Below are positions 55,627-64,000 of a DNA stretch of 64,000 bases, one piece after another. The notes under the pieces are model-generated. The model was not told the DNA's origin. It made no database searches and saw only the letters and a list, made by a program, of their open reading frames with translations. Each line of letters starts with the position of its first letter. Within the stretch, counting starts at the first letter, position 1. This DNA is from Phymatolithon calcareum (lineage: Eukaryota > Rhodophyta > Florideophyceae > Hapalidiales). Location: contig OZ345362.1 in assembly GCA_977006965.1 (NCBI GenBank), forward strand, positions 434,001 to 498,000. The letters are read 5' to 3'. Position numbers and translations under genes: made by a program.

Positions 55627-55977
55627 ATGCAAATGAGCTTTTCCAAGAGGACACCGGAACGTCCAGGCCGAATGTCATCTGGAAAGAAGAGAAAGTTTGG
55701 TTCCTCATCTGCTTCTAAACTGTCGGAAGAAAGCCTCTTCTCTACAGCGGAGGAAGTCTGCAAATCATTGGATCTTATGCAATCCAACGACTCCTGTTTT
55801 AACAAGGCTATTTCAATCCTAAGGTCTCCACGACTAAGCGCCTCATCCTCGGTCGTGATGTTTCGAGAGGACTGGAAAGGTTTTTGGCATACTTTAAGGC
55901 AATATACGCGTCAGTGCTTGTTGAAAAATACAATTTTATCCGCCCTGAATCCCGTAACCGCAGAAGCAATGGACTAG
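55627..55977 (+). CDS. Hypothetical small protein
   Basis: ATG at 55627 (second ATG 55633) opens a frame of 116 codons to TAG. The N-terminus is basic and serine-rich (FSKRTPERPGRMSSGKKRKF) like a nuclear-localisation region. The rest is helical (SLFSTAEEVCKSLDLMQSND, FWHTLRQYTRQCLL). No family recognised. It may be an exon of a larger gene or a chance frame. Confidence 0.25.
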   Translation: MQMSFSKRTPERPGRMSSGKKRKFGSSSASKLSEESLFSTAEEVCKSLDLMQSNDSCFNKAISILRSPRLSASSSVVMFREDWKGFWHTLRQYTRQCLLKNTILSALNPVTAEAMD

Positions 55978-58147
55978 TGGTCATTTAAGCTTCCACGAGC
56001 GCGTTTCGGACGACAATCCATCTAAGAGAGATGGAAGAAATAAATTGCATCACTCAATGCGGAATTCATTGTAAATGAGGAGGTCAGGATGAGAATTACA
56101 AGCAAAAGTCACGAAGGGAACAGCTGCGTACAAGTCACTTCGCATCACGCTCATGAACTGCAGTGATATGAGTTTCATTATTGCGATACGTTCCTTGGCG
56201 AAACAGAGACTCGGTGAGCGGCTGAAATGTACGAAAACTATTCCCAATGGCGTTGGAACCTTCCGTGCTATCGATACGATCTTTATTGTAGAGGTGCGCT
56301 CGAAACATTTTGCACTTATGCGGCAGTCGTACTCACTCCTACTAAGGACCTTTTCTCGCTACTCTTAATGTCGGTAATGTTTGATTCCATAATTTTCTCG
56401 TAGCGCTTCTGTATTGGTAGTCATTTCAAGCTCCACCCTGGATCATGGAACAACTGCTTATGAGCCTCAGAAACGTTGTCCAAAATGCAAAATGTAGCAG
56501 AAAGAAGTGGCAGAGTAAGCTATTAATGCCGGCTGCGACGGCAAGCGCTTCAGTCAAAATCAGTCTTCCCTCTGCATTTCTGTTCCTTTTCAATACCCTT
56601 ATGTCATTAAAAACCGTAAGGATGTCCCTAGGTCTGGTCAAAAATGACCCTATGTAATTCTCCACTACATGAAACAGCACTAATAAGTAAGCATTAATTG
56701 ACGACGCTGGCTTCAAGTTGAGTCTGCTGGCGTCATAGAAAACACCTTTGCCGACAAGTGTCAATGTCACCAATCCATACAATCTCAATTAGTCAGGGTG
56801 CCCGATCTACTCCCCCAGCTCGTCCCAAGGTATGTACATTATATAGGCATTTCGAATTCAATAACCAGCCGTAATGATAAGATACACATACACTGTGCTT
56901 AGTATTCGCATATGCAGATGCTGACTTTGAACGAGGCGTTACATTGCGGGGCACAGATCCAAAACGAGTTGCTGCAACACAATGTGAAGCTCACCTTCCT
57001 TTCCTAAAGCCAGAAGACGTCCAAGTTATATAAAGCTCGACATAGATGCAGTCCGTACTTAGCGACGTGCAAAATGCACTTGCTGAACAATGTTTCTGAT
57101 CTCTGCCTAAAGAAACAAGACTTTTCCCCTAGATTTGTTGGAACTTTGCAGCTGAGCTGCGCATCAATTTCGAGGTACGTATTAACACATTTCAGAAAGC
57201 TTCGGGGGCTTAGAACGTCACTGTCCTGGTCCTAAAGGGACGCATGAAGCGCGGAATTTGATGCGAGAAATTGTCACGAGTGCAATGCAACAAACTACAC
57301 GAGATATGTCCGCATCATGTCGTTCGCAACAAGCTGCAATAAATCATCCAGTGTTTGAAGCCTCTGTGACATACGGTAACTCGGACAGGAGTGCGTCCAA
57401 TATTCTGATGGGATGCCATTGATGAAAACGGACTCTCCGGTACAACTTGCCCTTTTGCGTATCACTTGGTTGCAACTATGCCGGGCATGGAGTGTCATGG
57501 TCTAAGTTGAACGAAATGGCCACCTCATCGAATAATGAATGCCCAACTTGGCTTGAGCCTTTAGCACCTTCACTTCGTAGGTTTGTTGCACGTGGAATAT
57601 CCATAGCCTGTGAAACGCATTATTATGCGTTCAAGCTTCATGCCGTTCCATCGCACAAGCTATAGTACAGAAGAAGGCAAATGAATGAGTGAGACTCCTG
57701 GAAGCCGAAAAGATTGTGCGTAGGGACTGGATTGACGTAGCTTTAAACTACAGCAGAATGCATGAAGCGATTGAGCACGAGGCCGTGTACTGAAGGCGTC
57801 GTCGAAGCACAGACACGGAATTAGGCAGTGAAAATTTCCAGAAAATTCAGAAGTCCATAATGCATGCCTTCTACAGAAGAATTGAGAATTCATGGAGAGT
57901 TTGAGGCCGTGTTGAACTGCACACGTTTATAATCCACTCTCTCACAATTCGAGAATAACTTCATGGGCGGCTTTGGCTAGAGGAACTAGTCAGTTGTTCT
58001 AAGAAACCTTCGCCAAGACGAGATTAACATAATTAAATACACAGAAGTTGGTGCAGGAACGTTTGTTCGTTAGAACCTCGCAGACGTGAGACGTGAGACG
58101 GTCGCGCGTCGAATCTGAGCCGCGATTTTGCAGAATCAGCAGCGATG
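55978..58147. other. No gene recognised
   Basis: No frame longer than about 120 codons and no motifs. No obvious repeats shared with the window. Confidence 0.3.
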
Positions 58148-58280
58148 CCCCACTTCTGGCGCACCAACTTCCAGTTAACGCACAATTACGCCGTTGGCAC
58201 AGATCTCTTTGTCTCCGTGAGCACTTTCCAGTGGTACCAAGTGTGTAACTTTGCGCGAACGGGAAGTTCGTGCGCTGGAA
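58148..58280. repeat. Hairpin repeat family H, copy 3
   Basis: CACTTCTGGCGCACCAACTT...CGCACAATTACGCCGTTGGC pairs with GTACCAAGTGTGTAACTTTG...CGCGAACGGGAAGTTCGTGC. Same arm order as copies 1 and 2; the loop is diverged. Confidence 0.7.
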
Positions 58281-58671
58281 ACTATGCGCCAGGCGAAAAT
58301 GACCTTAGAGAGGTAATGCGCATGGCCAATGAGATACGGCTTTCGGCTGTTGTCACCAGCCATAATTTGTTTCTATGCATGCTAGCGAATAAGGAGAAAG
58401 TGCCATGAATATTACCAATTACAATTACCATCATGGGATCGGCGACTCGTGGTTGAATTGCAGCGATGGTGTAGTGGAAAAATAATGTGCTCTATTGGCT
58501 ATTTGGTGTGCCTCCCGTATTGGAACGTAATCACGTGTCTGTACTGATAATGTCATGTGCAATATCGAAATTGCGTATGGGTCGGGTTCATAAGAGATCC
58601 GGATTCAGATTAGGGGATTTCTGTTTGGCTACGGGTGAGTGCCCAGGATGCGTCGCTATTCCCATATTTAG
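58281..58671. other. No gene recognised
   Basis: Short frames only; flank of the LTR element. Confidence 0.3.
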
Positions 58672-59078
58672 TGTGGGGTCGTGAATCGCACAGGACGGCC
58701 CACTGGGTTTGGTCGGGTTGTTCCCTTGTGAAACGGCGACCTTTATAGAAAAAGAATTGGATCAAAGATGACTTGGCAATAGATAAATGGATCAATGGAA
58801 GAATCTGGAACCCACGAAGCGGCTTCCCAGTCCGCCGCAGGCGCCGCGGAGGTGCTTAAAGTGTAAGCACCTGCAAGCTGTGTAAGCACTTGTAAGCTGT
58901 AAGCAGTGGTTGTAGGGTTTACCCTTGGTCATCCTTCTTGGTGTAAGTACGCATCGAAACCTACGGTACTGTAATGACAGTAATGCTATCTGTAAGGGCT
59001 TGCTGTAAATGCAAGCTGTAATGACAATTTGAAGGGATCTATTTGTATAGGTTTATGATAGTGGCGTTGGACGCCACA
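58672..59078 (-). repeat. 3' LTR of gypsy element 2
   Basis: Element strand starts TGTGGCGTCCAACGCCA and ends CGACCCCACA, with 5-bp inverted ends TGTGG/CCACA. About 407 bp, carrying GCTTACA repeats, a CTATAAAGGTCG TATA-like box, and clear relatedness to the solo LTR at 34457-34880. Lies 9 bases downstream of the pol stop. Confidence 0.88.
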
Positions 59079-59087
59079 CCGTCCATC

Positions 59088-59810
59088 CTAAGACGAGAAT
59101 GGTCTCGATTCTTGCCATTCATTGAGTGCTTCTTGTGAATTTCGGACGTCTTCGGGACTCTGCCATGTGTTTTCGTGGTCAGGATATCCTTTCCACTTAA
59201 CGAAGTATTGCGTTTTTCCTCGGCGCTTTCGGTGCGCGAGGATCTTCTCAAATTCGTATTCTTGGTGGCCTTCAGCGAAAATGACGGCCGGTTCTGGGAC
59301 AGGGTCTCGAAAGAACACGTCTTGCACAAACGGCTTTAGCAGGCTTACGTGAAACGTATCGTGGATGGCGCATTGTTTCATTGGTTCGGAAATGTCCAAT
59401 TTGAACGCGACTTCGTTGATTTTCTTGGTGATAACGAACGGTCCACAAAACTTCGGGTGCAGTTTACGGGATCCAGTTCCTTCTTCTAGAGAGAGATTTC
59501 TTGTGGAAAGCCATACCTTGTCGTTGACGGAAAAATTGTGCGGAAGACGAGACTTATTAGCGTATTCAGCCATCTTAGCATTTTGCTTCTGGATGTTTTC
59601 GTACGCGTACTTGGTCGTATCCTTTATTTCCTTAAGGAATGCAGTTACGGAGGGGTTGTTCGAAGAGAGAGTCTGAATCGGAATGGTTTTTGGATTGATA
59701 CCGTAATTCAGATAGAAGGGACTATATAGAGTAGTGCTATGAACGGCGGAGTTGTAAGCCACTTCAAAGTCTACTAAATGATCGTCCCAGTTTTTTTCTG
59801 AAATTTTCAA
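59088..59810 (-). pseudogene. Gypsy element 2 integrase C-terminus and chromodomain
   Basis: Continues the integrase after a frameshift: WDDHLVDFEVAYNSAVHSTT, SPFYLNYGINP, then the GPY/F region KFCGPFVITKKINEVAFKLD. A chromodomain follows: YEFEKILAHRKRRGKTQYF, VKWKGYPDHENTWQSPEDV (aromatic cage residues Y, W, W present). Ends with TAG at 59088. Chromodomains of such elements read histone H3 methylation to steer integration into heterochromatin (family knowledge). One extra base near 59800 breaks the frame from the core. Confidence 0.9.
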
Positions 59811-60522
59811 AGGCTCGGCTCATTTCCTCGACCTTCCTATTGGCTATTTCGGACTGTCCATCGGTCTGTGGGTGGTATTCGGTTGAGGGTGCAATCTCGG
59901 TTCCTAGGAGTTTGAACAGCGTTTTCCAGAACTTGCTCATGAAAATTGTGTCTCTGTCAGAAATCATTTTCTGAGGGAGTCCATGGTTTCGGTAAATGTG
60001 TTCCTTGAATAGTTTGGCTACTTGAACAGCATCTACACTCTCGGGAATTGGTATGGAGCGAATCATCTTCGATAATTTGTTCACAACGTTAAGAATTCCA
60101 ACGTTATTCCGACGCGTTTTCGGAAGAGGTGTTATGAAATCCATCCTGATGGTGGTCCACTTAGTATCGGGTGGGTCTAGTGGCTGTAGAAAACCAAAAG
60201 GCTTGTGGTTTCTTGCTTTAGTTTGTTGGCAGATGCGACAACCTTGTACATAATCTTGAATGGTGTCGCGCATTGATTTCCAGTAGTAGAACGGTTGGAG
60301 TCGATGACTAGTCTTCGTTTCACCTAAATGACCAGTGCTTGGGGTGGTATGATGGTCATGTAGTAGGTTCAAACGAAATTGTCCATTCGGAACACAAAGT
60401 CTCCTATCTCGATAGAGAAGGCCGTCCTTGACTTCGAAGGGTTCTTTTGGGTTCTCGAGCATGGCCTTGAATTCGGGGTTTTGTGCGTATTCAACTCCCA
60501 ACTTATTCACTTTGTCGGGCAC
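59764..60522 (-). pseudogene. Gypsy element 2 integrase, zinc domain and core
   Basis: HHCC zinc domain: HDHHTTPSTGHLGETKTSHR then YVQGCRICQQTK (H-x-H and C-x2-C). Core: TIRMDFITPLPKTRRNN (first D), ISDRDTIFMSKFWKTLF (second D), and PSTEYHPQTDGQSEIANRKV (Glu of DD35E present). The usual V-D-R-x-S-K is V-N-K-L-SK. A frame change just upstream (60523-60588) separates it from RNase H, and the sequence there reads sensibly in a third frame (SEYANDLLKSLLEKTFQ). Confidence 0.88.
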
Positions 60523-60587
60523 AGGTACAGTGGTGGTGGATAGAGTTGGTCTGGAATGTCTTCTCTAACAGGGATTTGAGTAAATCG

Positions 60588-61844
60588 TTAGCATACTCGG
60601 AATTCTTCGCGGGGGTCTTTGGGTGCTCTAGAAAGCGCATCCGCGACTCTGTTCGATTTTCCTTTGATGTACGCTATGGAGAAATCGAACTCTACTAGGC
60701 GATCTACCCCGCGAACCTGTCTCGGTGACAGATGCTCTTGGGTTTGGAGATATCTTAGGGGGTGATGATCACTCTGGTCTGTAAACTTTCGTCCATGAAG
60801 GTAACACATCCATGCGCGAAGAGTATCAACAATATCTAATAGTTCTAGGTCATGAGCGGCGTAATTCTGTTCTGACGTATTTAGCGTACGTGATGTAAAC
60901 GCGACAGTACGGCGTCCGCTAGGTCCATCTTGTTCTAGAACCGCTCCGATTGCTTTCTTTGACGCGTCCGTGGTTACGATGACGGGATATTCAGGGCGGA
61001 AGGTTTGCAATACTGGGGCTGAGGTGACCTTCTTTTTCAGGTTTAGAAAAGCATGTTCTGTTTCCTTGGTCCATACGAATGGAACATCTTTTGTAAGCTC
61101 TGTCAGTGGTTTTGATATCTTGGAGCAGTCTTTTATGAAACGTCGGTAATAGTTCACCAATCCGAGGAAGGATTGTACGTCTTTCTTGGAGGTCGGCGTT
61201 CGCCAATCGTCTATGGCTTTTGTCTTATGGGGATTGATGGCTATGCCAGAGGGTCGCAAAATGAAGCCAAGGTAGTCTACTTCCTGGGCTCCAAAACAAC
61301 ATTTCGATAGCTTAGCGTAGAGCTTTTGCTTTCTTAGGAGTTTCAAGACTTTTCAAATACGGTTAAGGTGATCCTTCCATGTATCGCTGTAGATGAGGAT
61401 GTCATCGAGGTATACAGTGATGAACTTGTCAAGATATTCGGAAAAGACTTCGTTCATGAGTGACAGGAAAGTGGCCGGAGCATTGGGTAGTCCAAACGGT
61501 AAGCCTTGGAACTCTAAATGTCCATACCTTGTTCGAAAAGCGGTGAGCGGAATGGATTCCTCGTCAAGGCGGATTTGGTGATATCCGCTTCTTAGGTCGA
61601 TCTTTGTGAAGTACTTGGCGGTAGAGAGTTGGTTCAGAATGTCGTCTATACGTGGAAGTGGATAGCTGTTCTTGACGGTAAGGCGGTTAAGAGCTCGATA
61701 GTCTACGCAAAGACGCATAATTCCATCTTTCTTACTGACGAATAGAACAGGTTTTCCCCATGGGCTTGTACTTGGGCGGATGAAACCTTGGTCTATGAGT
61801 TCTTCGAGTTGCTTCTGTAACTCTTGGAGCTCTGCGGTAGACAT
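60588..61844 (-). pseudogene. Gypsy element 2 reverse transcriptase and RNase H
   Basis: [74 protein letters not shown] and the catalytic [15 protein letters not shown] single TGA (61353-61355) follows NRI at the F/W position of the I-F-x-V-L motif; the same frame continues LRKQKLYAKLSKC and FLGLVNYYRRFIKDC. RNase H: VIVTTDASKKAIGAVLEQDG, LLDIVDTLRAWMCYLHGRKF, TDQSDHHPLRYL and KGKSNRVADALSRAP. YLDD and RNase H acidic residues are intact, so the element died recently. Confidence 0.92.
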
Positions 61845-61882
61845 TCGGTATAATCCTTTTTTCTGAGGGGCGCTATCTTCCT

Positions 61883-62677
61883 TTAGGCGTATGGAAAAAT
61901 CTGAGCGCGCTTTGGGGGGAGTCCATTAGGCAGTTTCCTTGGGAACACGTCCTTGAATTCGTTGAGTATCGCACGAACTTCTTGGTTTTTTATATTCTCG
62001 GCGATCTCTTGGTTGGTCCCAGGAATTTTTCGGAGGACAACGGCATACAAAGGATAATTTCGTTGTTCATCTTTGGTAATTGCGTTCACGGAGACGAGCT
62101 TAGGCTTTGTTGGTTCAGTGGCGACAATGGTATGATGTTTTCCTTTTTATGAAAAGTTTACTTCATTCGTGTAACAGTTGATAATGGCCCTTCTATTGGA
62201 AGTCCACTTTTTTCCGAGGTATACGTCGTAATTCAACGGGCAGACGGCGAATCGGAGTTTTTCCGTATAACCACCTATGGTAATGGGGATGTGGTATACG
62301 GTACTTTTCAGGATTTGACTTGTGCCATTAGCCATGGAGGCGGTTTTATCCGTGGTTTCAATGGATATACCGTATCGGGTGCAGAACTCTTCCGAAATGT
62401 AATTGAGCTCTGCGCCGTCATCGATGAGGATTCTTGCCGAAATGCTGGAAACTTTGGCTCTGGTGATAAGAAGACTAGGGTTGGATGGTTCGAAAGGATA
62501 ACTCTCAGACGATTGGTTCTCGGAGGGCGTTTCAGTAGGAGGGTCAGGAGGGGGTGGAATGGTCTTCGGAACTGAGGGACGATCAGGGGGTAGATTGGCA
62601 GGTTCGTCTATTCTCAGTTCCTCCGGCCTTTTGGGCAGTTTCTCGCCATATGTCCTTTCTCGCGGCAACGAAGGCAT
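61883..62677 (-). pseudogene. Gypsy element 2 pol N-terminus with aspartic protease
   Basis: Begins in the -1 frame relative to gag (see frameshift signal). A proline-rich linker (PPPPDPPTETPSEN) is followed by the protease: ARILIDDGAELNYISEEF, where the catalytic D-S/T-G-A is D-D-G-A, then YHIPITIGGYTEKLRFAVCP and DVYLGKKWTSNRRAIINC. TAA at 62147 interrupts; the frame resumes KGKHHTIVATEP and [17 protein letters not shown] 1-nt slip near 61905 then leads into RT ([16 protein letters not shown]). Confidence 0.8.
62568..62635 (-). promoter_or_regulatory. -1 programmed ribosomal frameshift signal (gag-pol)
   Basis: Element strand: slippery heptamer C-CCA-AAA in the gag frame (62635-62629), a 7-nt spacer, then a perfect 9-bp stem GGAACTGAG / CTCAGTTCC (62621-62613 and 62576-62568) with a 36-nt loop. 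The gag stop is inside the stem. The -1 frame is exactly the protease/pol frame. Confidence 0.8.
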
Positions 62678-63513
62678 CGGCCTTCTTTCATGCAGATCTC
62701 GCGCTCAGCCGGAGTGAGCTTCTGCAGCTGTATATTTCCAATTTCCATTGGGACGAGTGCTTGGACCCTATTTCCTTGGCGTTGGTTTCCTTGTCCGTTT
62801 CTGTTTCCAGCAGTTGGTTTTTTCAGTCGGCTGTGAGCGGATTCTACACGTTCCGCGTCGCGCATAGCATCTGCGAGTTTAGTATACTCGTTCGTGCATA
62901 GTTCCTTCCAGATGTAGGACTTAAGCCCGCGGGTGTAGCGATCGATCTGCTCGTTTACGCTGATGCTTGGAATGGCAAGGATGATTCTCCGGTAGTCGTC
63001 ATTGAACGTGGCAACATCCTTGAGCTGTTTCCATTTGGCGAGTTTATCTCTAGGAATCTTCTCTTTGTTTAGGGTTGCGAAGCGAGAGATCAAAGCTTCA
63101 CGTAGCTGGCTCCAGGTTGCGATGTTTCGACCGTCTTCGGTTTCCTTGTAAACAATCCACCATTCATGAGCTGGACCATGAAGGTAGCTGACGACGATAG
63201 GTAAGGCCTGGTCGTCAGTCGAGCCGGAGAGGTAGTTGTTCATGTGAGTTGTTCAACTTAAAACTGAGTATTTTCCCTTAAAGGGTTCAGGAGACTTGAT
63301 TTTCGGCGGTTTAACTTGGGTTCCGAGCTGCATCTGGGCATTCTGTAAGGCAGTCTTCGTTTGATTCAGGACGGTCTGGAGCGAGGCGATGTTTTGCTGT
63401 GCATTATTGAACTGTGCCATAAGGTTGTGGTATGCATTGGCAAGTTCTTGAAGTGTTGGAGGGTTCTGCTGGTTCTGTGGGTTTTGGGGGTTGGGATCCA
63501 TGTTACCACACAA
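62614..63513 (-). pseudogene. Gypsy element 2 gag
   Basis: Structural capsid/nucleocapsid protein. ATG near 63501 (MDPNPQNPQNQQNPP), glutamine/asparagine-rich start, then a coiled stretch LMAQFNNAQQNIASLQTVL, the PEPFKGK motif, a TGA at 63253-63255 (probably a former tryptophan) and HMNNYLSGSTDDQALPIVVS, AHEWWIVYKETEDG, LREALISRFATLN (gag capsid core). A CCHC zinc knuckle CLRCREKGHMARNC ends the protein, which stops at TGA 62614-62616 within the frameshift stem. Confidence 0.85.
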
Positions 63514-64000
63514 GCAAAGAAGATTTATTTAGGAAGAGCGGGAAGCTTCAATGATTCCTTGCACAAGCAGTTTGTGCTTCCGACTATCAACGTACCTACG
63601 ATAGTTCTCAGGGTAGTGAAGGTAAGATCGCAGCACTTGTCGGGCTTGTAGGTAGTCTTGAGTTTGTGCCGACGGGTGAGGCGGAGGTCTTCTTCTTGTT
63701 TCTTGCACGAGAAAACATTAGCGCCCGGTATGCACTGGAGGGTCTTCTTGGTGTTCCGACGCTTGGGTCCTTGATGCCGACGGTGGGTCTTCTGAATCCG
63801 GATTGACGTGGAGTCGGCGATGCGGAGGACCGTGCGCTGAGGAGCCGGTTGGTGTCTGCGGATGATTCGGGAAGCGGAATCAAACTTCCGGTAACGCTGA
63901 CATGTCTCGGCGAGAAGGCGACGGACAGGAGCACGAGGGACCGGTGGCAGGCTCAACGCGAGGGGGACGGTGGATGTCCGGCGCGGAGGAGATGGGGGAT
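63514..64000 (-). other. 5' leader region of gypsy element 2
   Basis: No LTR end is reached. An open minus frame (63956-63525) is rich in Arg and lacks motifs. Expected to hold the packaging signal and, beyond the window, the primer-binding site. Confidence 0.5.

Larger units (their letters stand above)
58672..64000 (-). mobile_element. Chromodomain Ty3/gypsy retrotransposon (element 2), 5' end outside window
   Basis: Minus-strand chromovirus with 3' LTR at 58672-59078 and gag, PR, RT, RNase H and integrase plus chromodomain in order up to 63513. The internal leader continues to the window end without reaching the 5' LTR. Frameshifts in PR/RT, RNase H/IN and IN make it non-autonomous now, but motifs are well preserved, so decay is recent. 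Host flank just outside the LTR is CTAAA on the element strand, the expected target duplication. Confidence 0.92.

Noticed and set aside
58450-58500. tRNA-like A box near 58468
   Set aside because: Only a GGTGTAGTGG word is present, without any B box downstream.

Overview
This is a window of nuclear DNA from a transposon-rich eukaryote. Supporting signs are spliceosomal-type introns (GT-AG, about 57-164 bp), LTR and non-LTR retrotransposons, hAT, pogo and tnp2/Plavaka-like DNA transposons, a homeobox, satellite DNA and tRNA-derived SINE-like repeats. There are no bacterial operons or ribosome-binding sites. The host cannot be named from sequence alone. A red alga or an early-diverging fungus would fit the mix (chromovirus, Plavaka-like transposase, OrsD-type zinc finger, non-TALE homeobox), but this is a weak inference. 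Most coding sequence is decayed, so most calls are pseudogenes.

Layout. 1-9 kb: nested, 5'-truncated LINE fragments in both orientations and a dispersed unknown family (5.7-6.3 kb, second copy at 24.2-24.9 kb). 9.2-12.1 kb: a 203-bp tandem dimer, then a nearly full-length hAT transposase with one frameshift. 12.4-14.5 kb: a beta-strand-rich fragment and a decayed two-exon homeobox gene on the minus strand, abutting two back-to-back palindromes. 15-18.5 kb: LINE and SINE-like remnants, a 770-bp pogo-like element with TA target duplication, and a 5'-truncated retroposon with 12-bp duplication. 18.7-20.5 kb: a tnp2/Plavaka-like transposase remnant. 20.5-28.4 kb: mostly unassignable. 28.5-34.9 kb: Copia integrase remnant, a decayed Ty3/gypsy element, and a solo LTR with a perfect 5-bp duplication. 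38.3-42.6 kb: a signal-peptide-like mini-ORF, telomere-like heptamers, and a homogeneous array of 24 x 147-bp satellite units, each carrying two inverted repeats. 43.3-43.8 kb: a composite of motif cluster, purine tract and GC hairpins. 44.2-46.0 kb: an OrsD-like zinc-finger gene remnant. 46.3-47.0 kb: hairpin and TIR mini-elements. 47.4-49.2 kb: a LINE with AP-endonuclease and reverse transcriptase. 50.2-51.4 kb: a putative two-exon gene with C-terminal 40-residue repeats. 52.4-53.9 kb: a CX2C zinc-finger/coiled-coil gene fragment running into about 74 copies of a 10-bp microsatellite. 58.7-64 kb: a chromodomain Ty3/gypsy element (minus strand) with its 3' LTR; the 5' LTR lies outside the window. 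Its gag-pol junction keeps a textbook -1 frameshift signal.

The most interesting items are the 147-bp double-inverted-repeat satellite, the homeobox pseudogene beside twin palindromes, a dispersed 130-140 bp hairpin family, and the gag-pol frameshift signal. No multi-gene host pathway or defence system is visible. The elements work as independent mobile units, with LINE-type machinery apparently responsible for small retroposed insertions with 12-13 bp target duplications.
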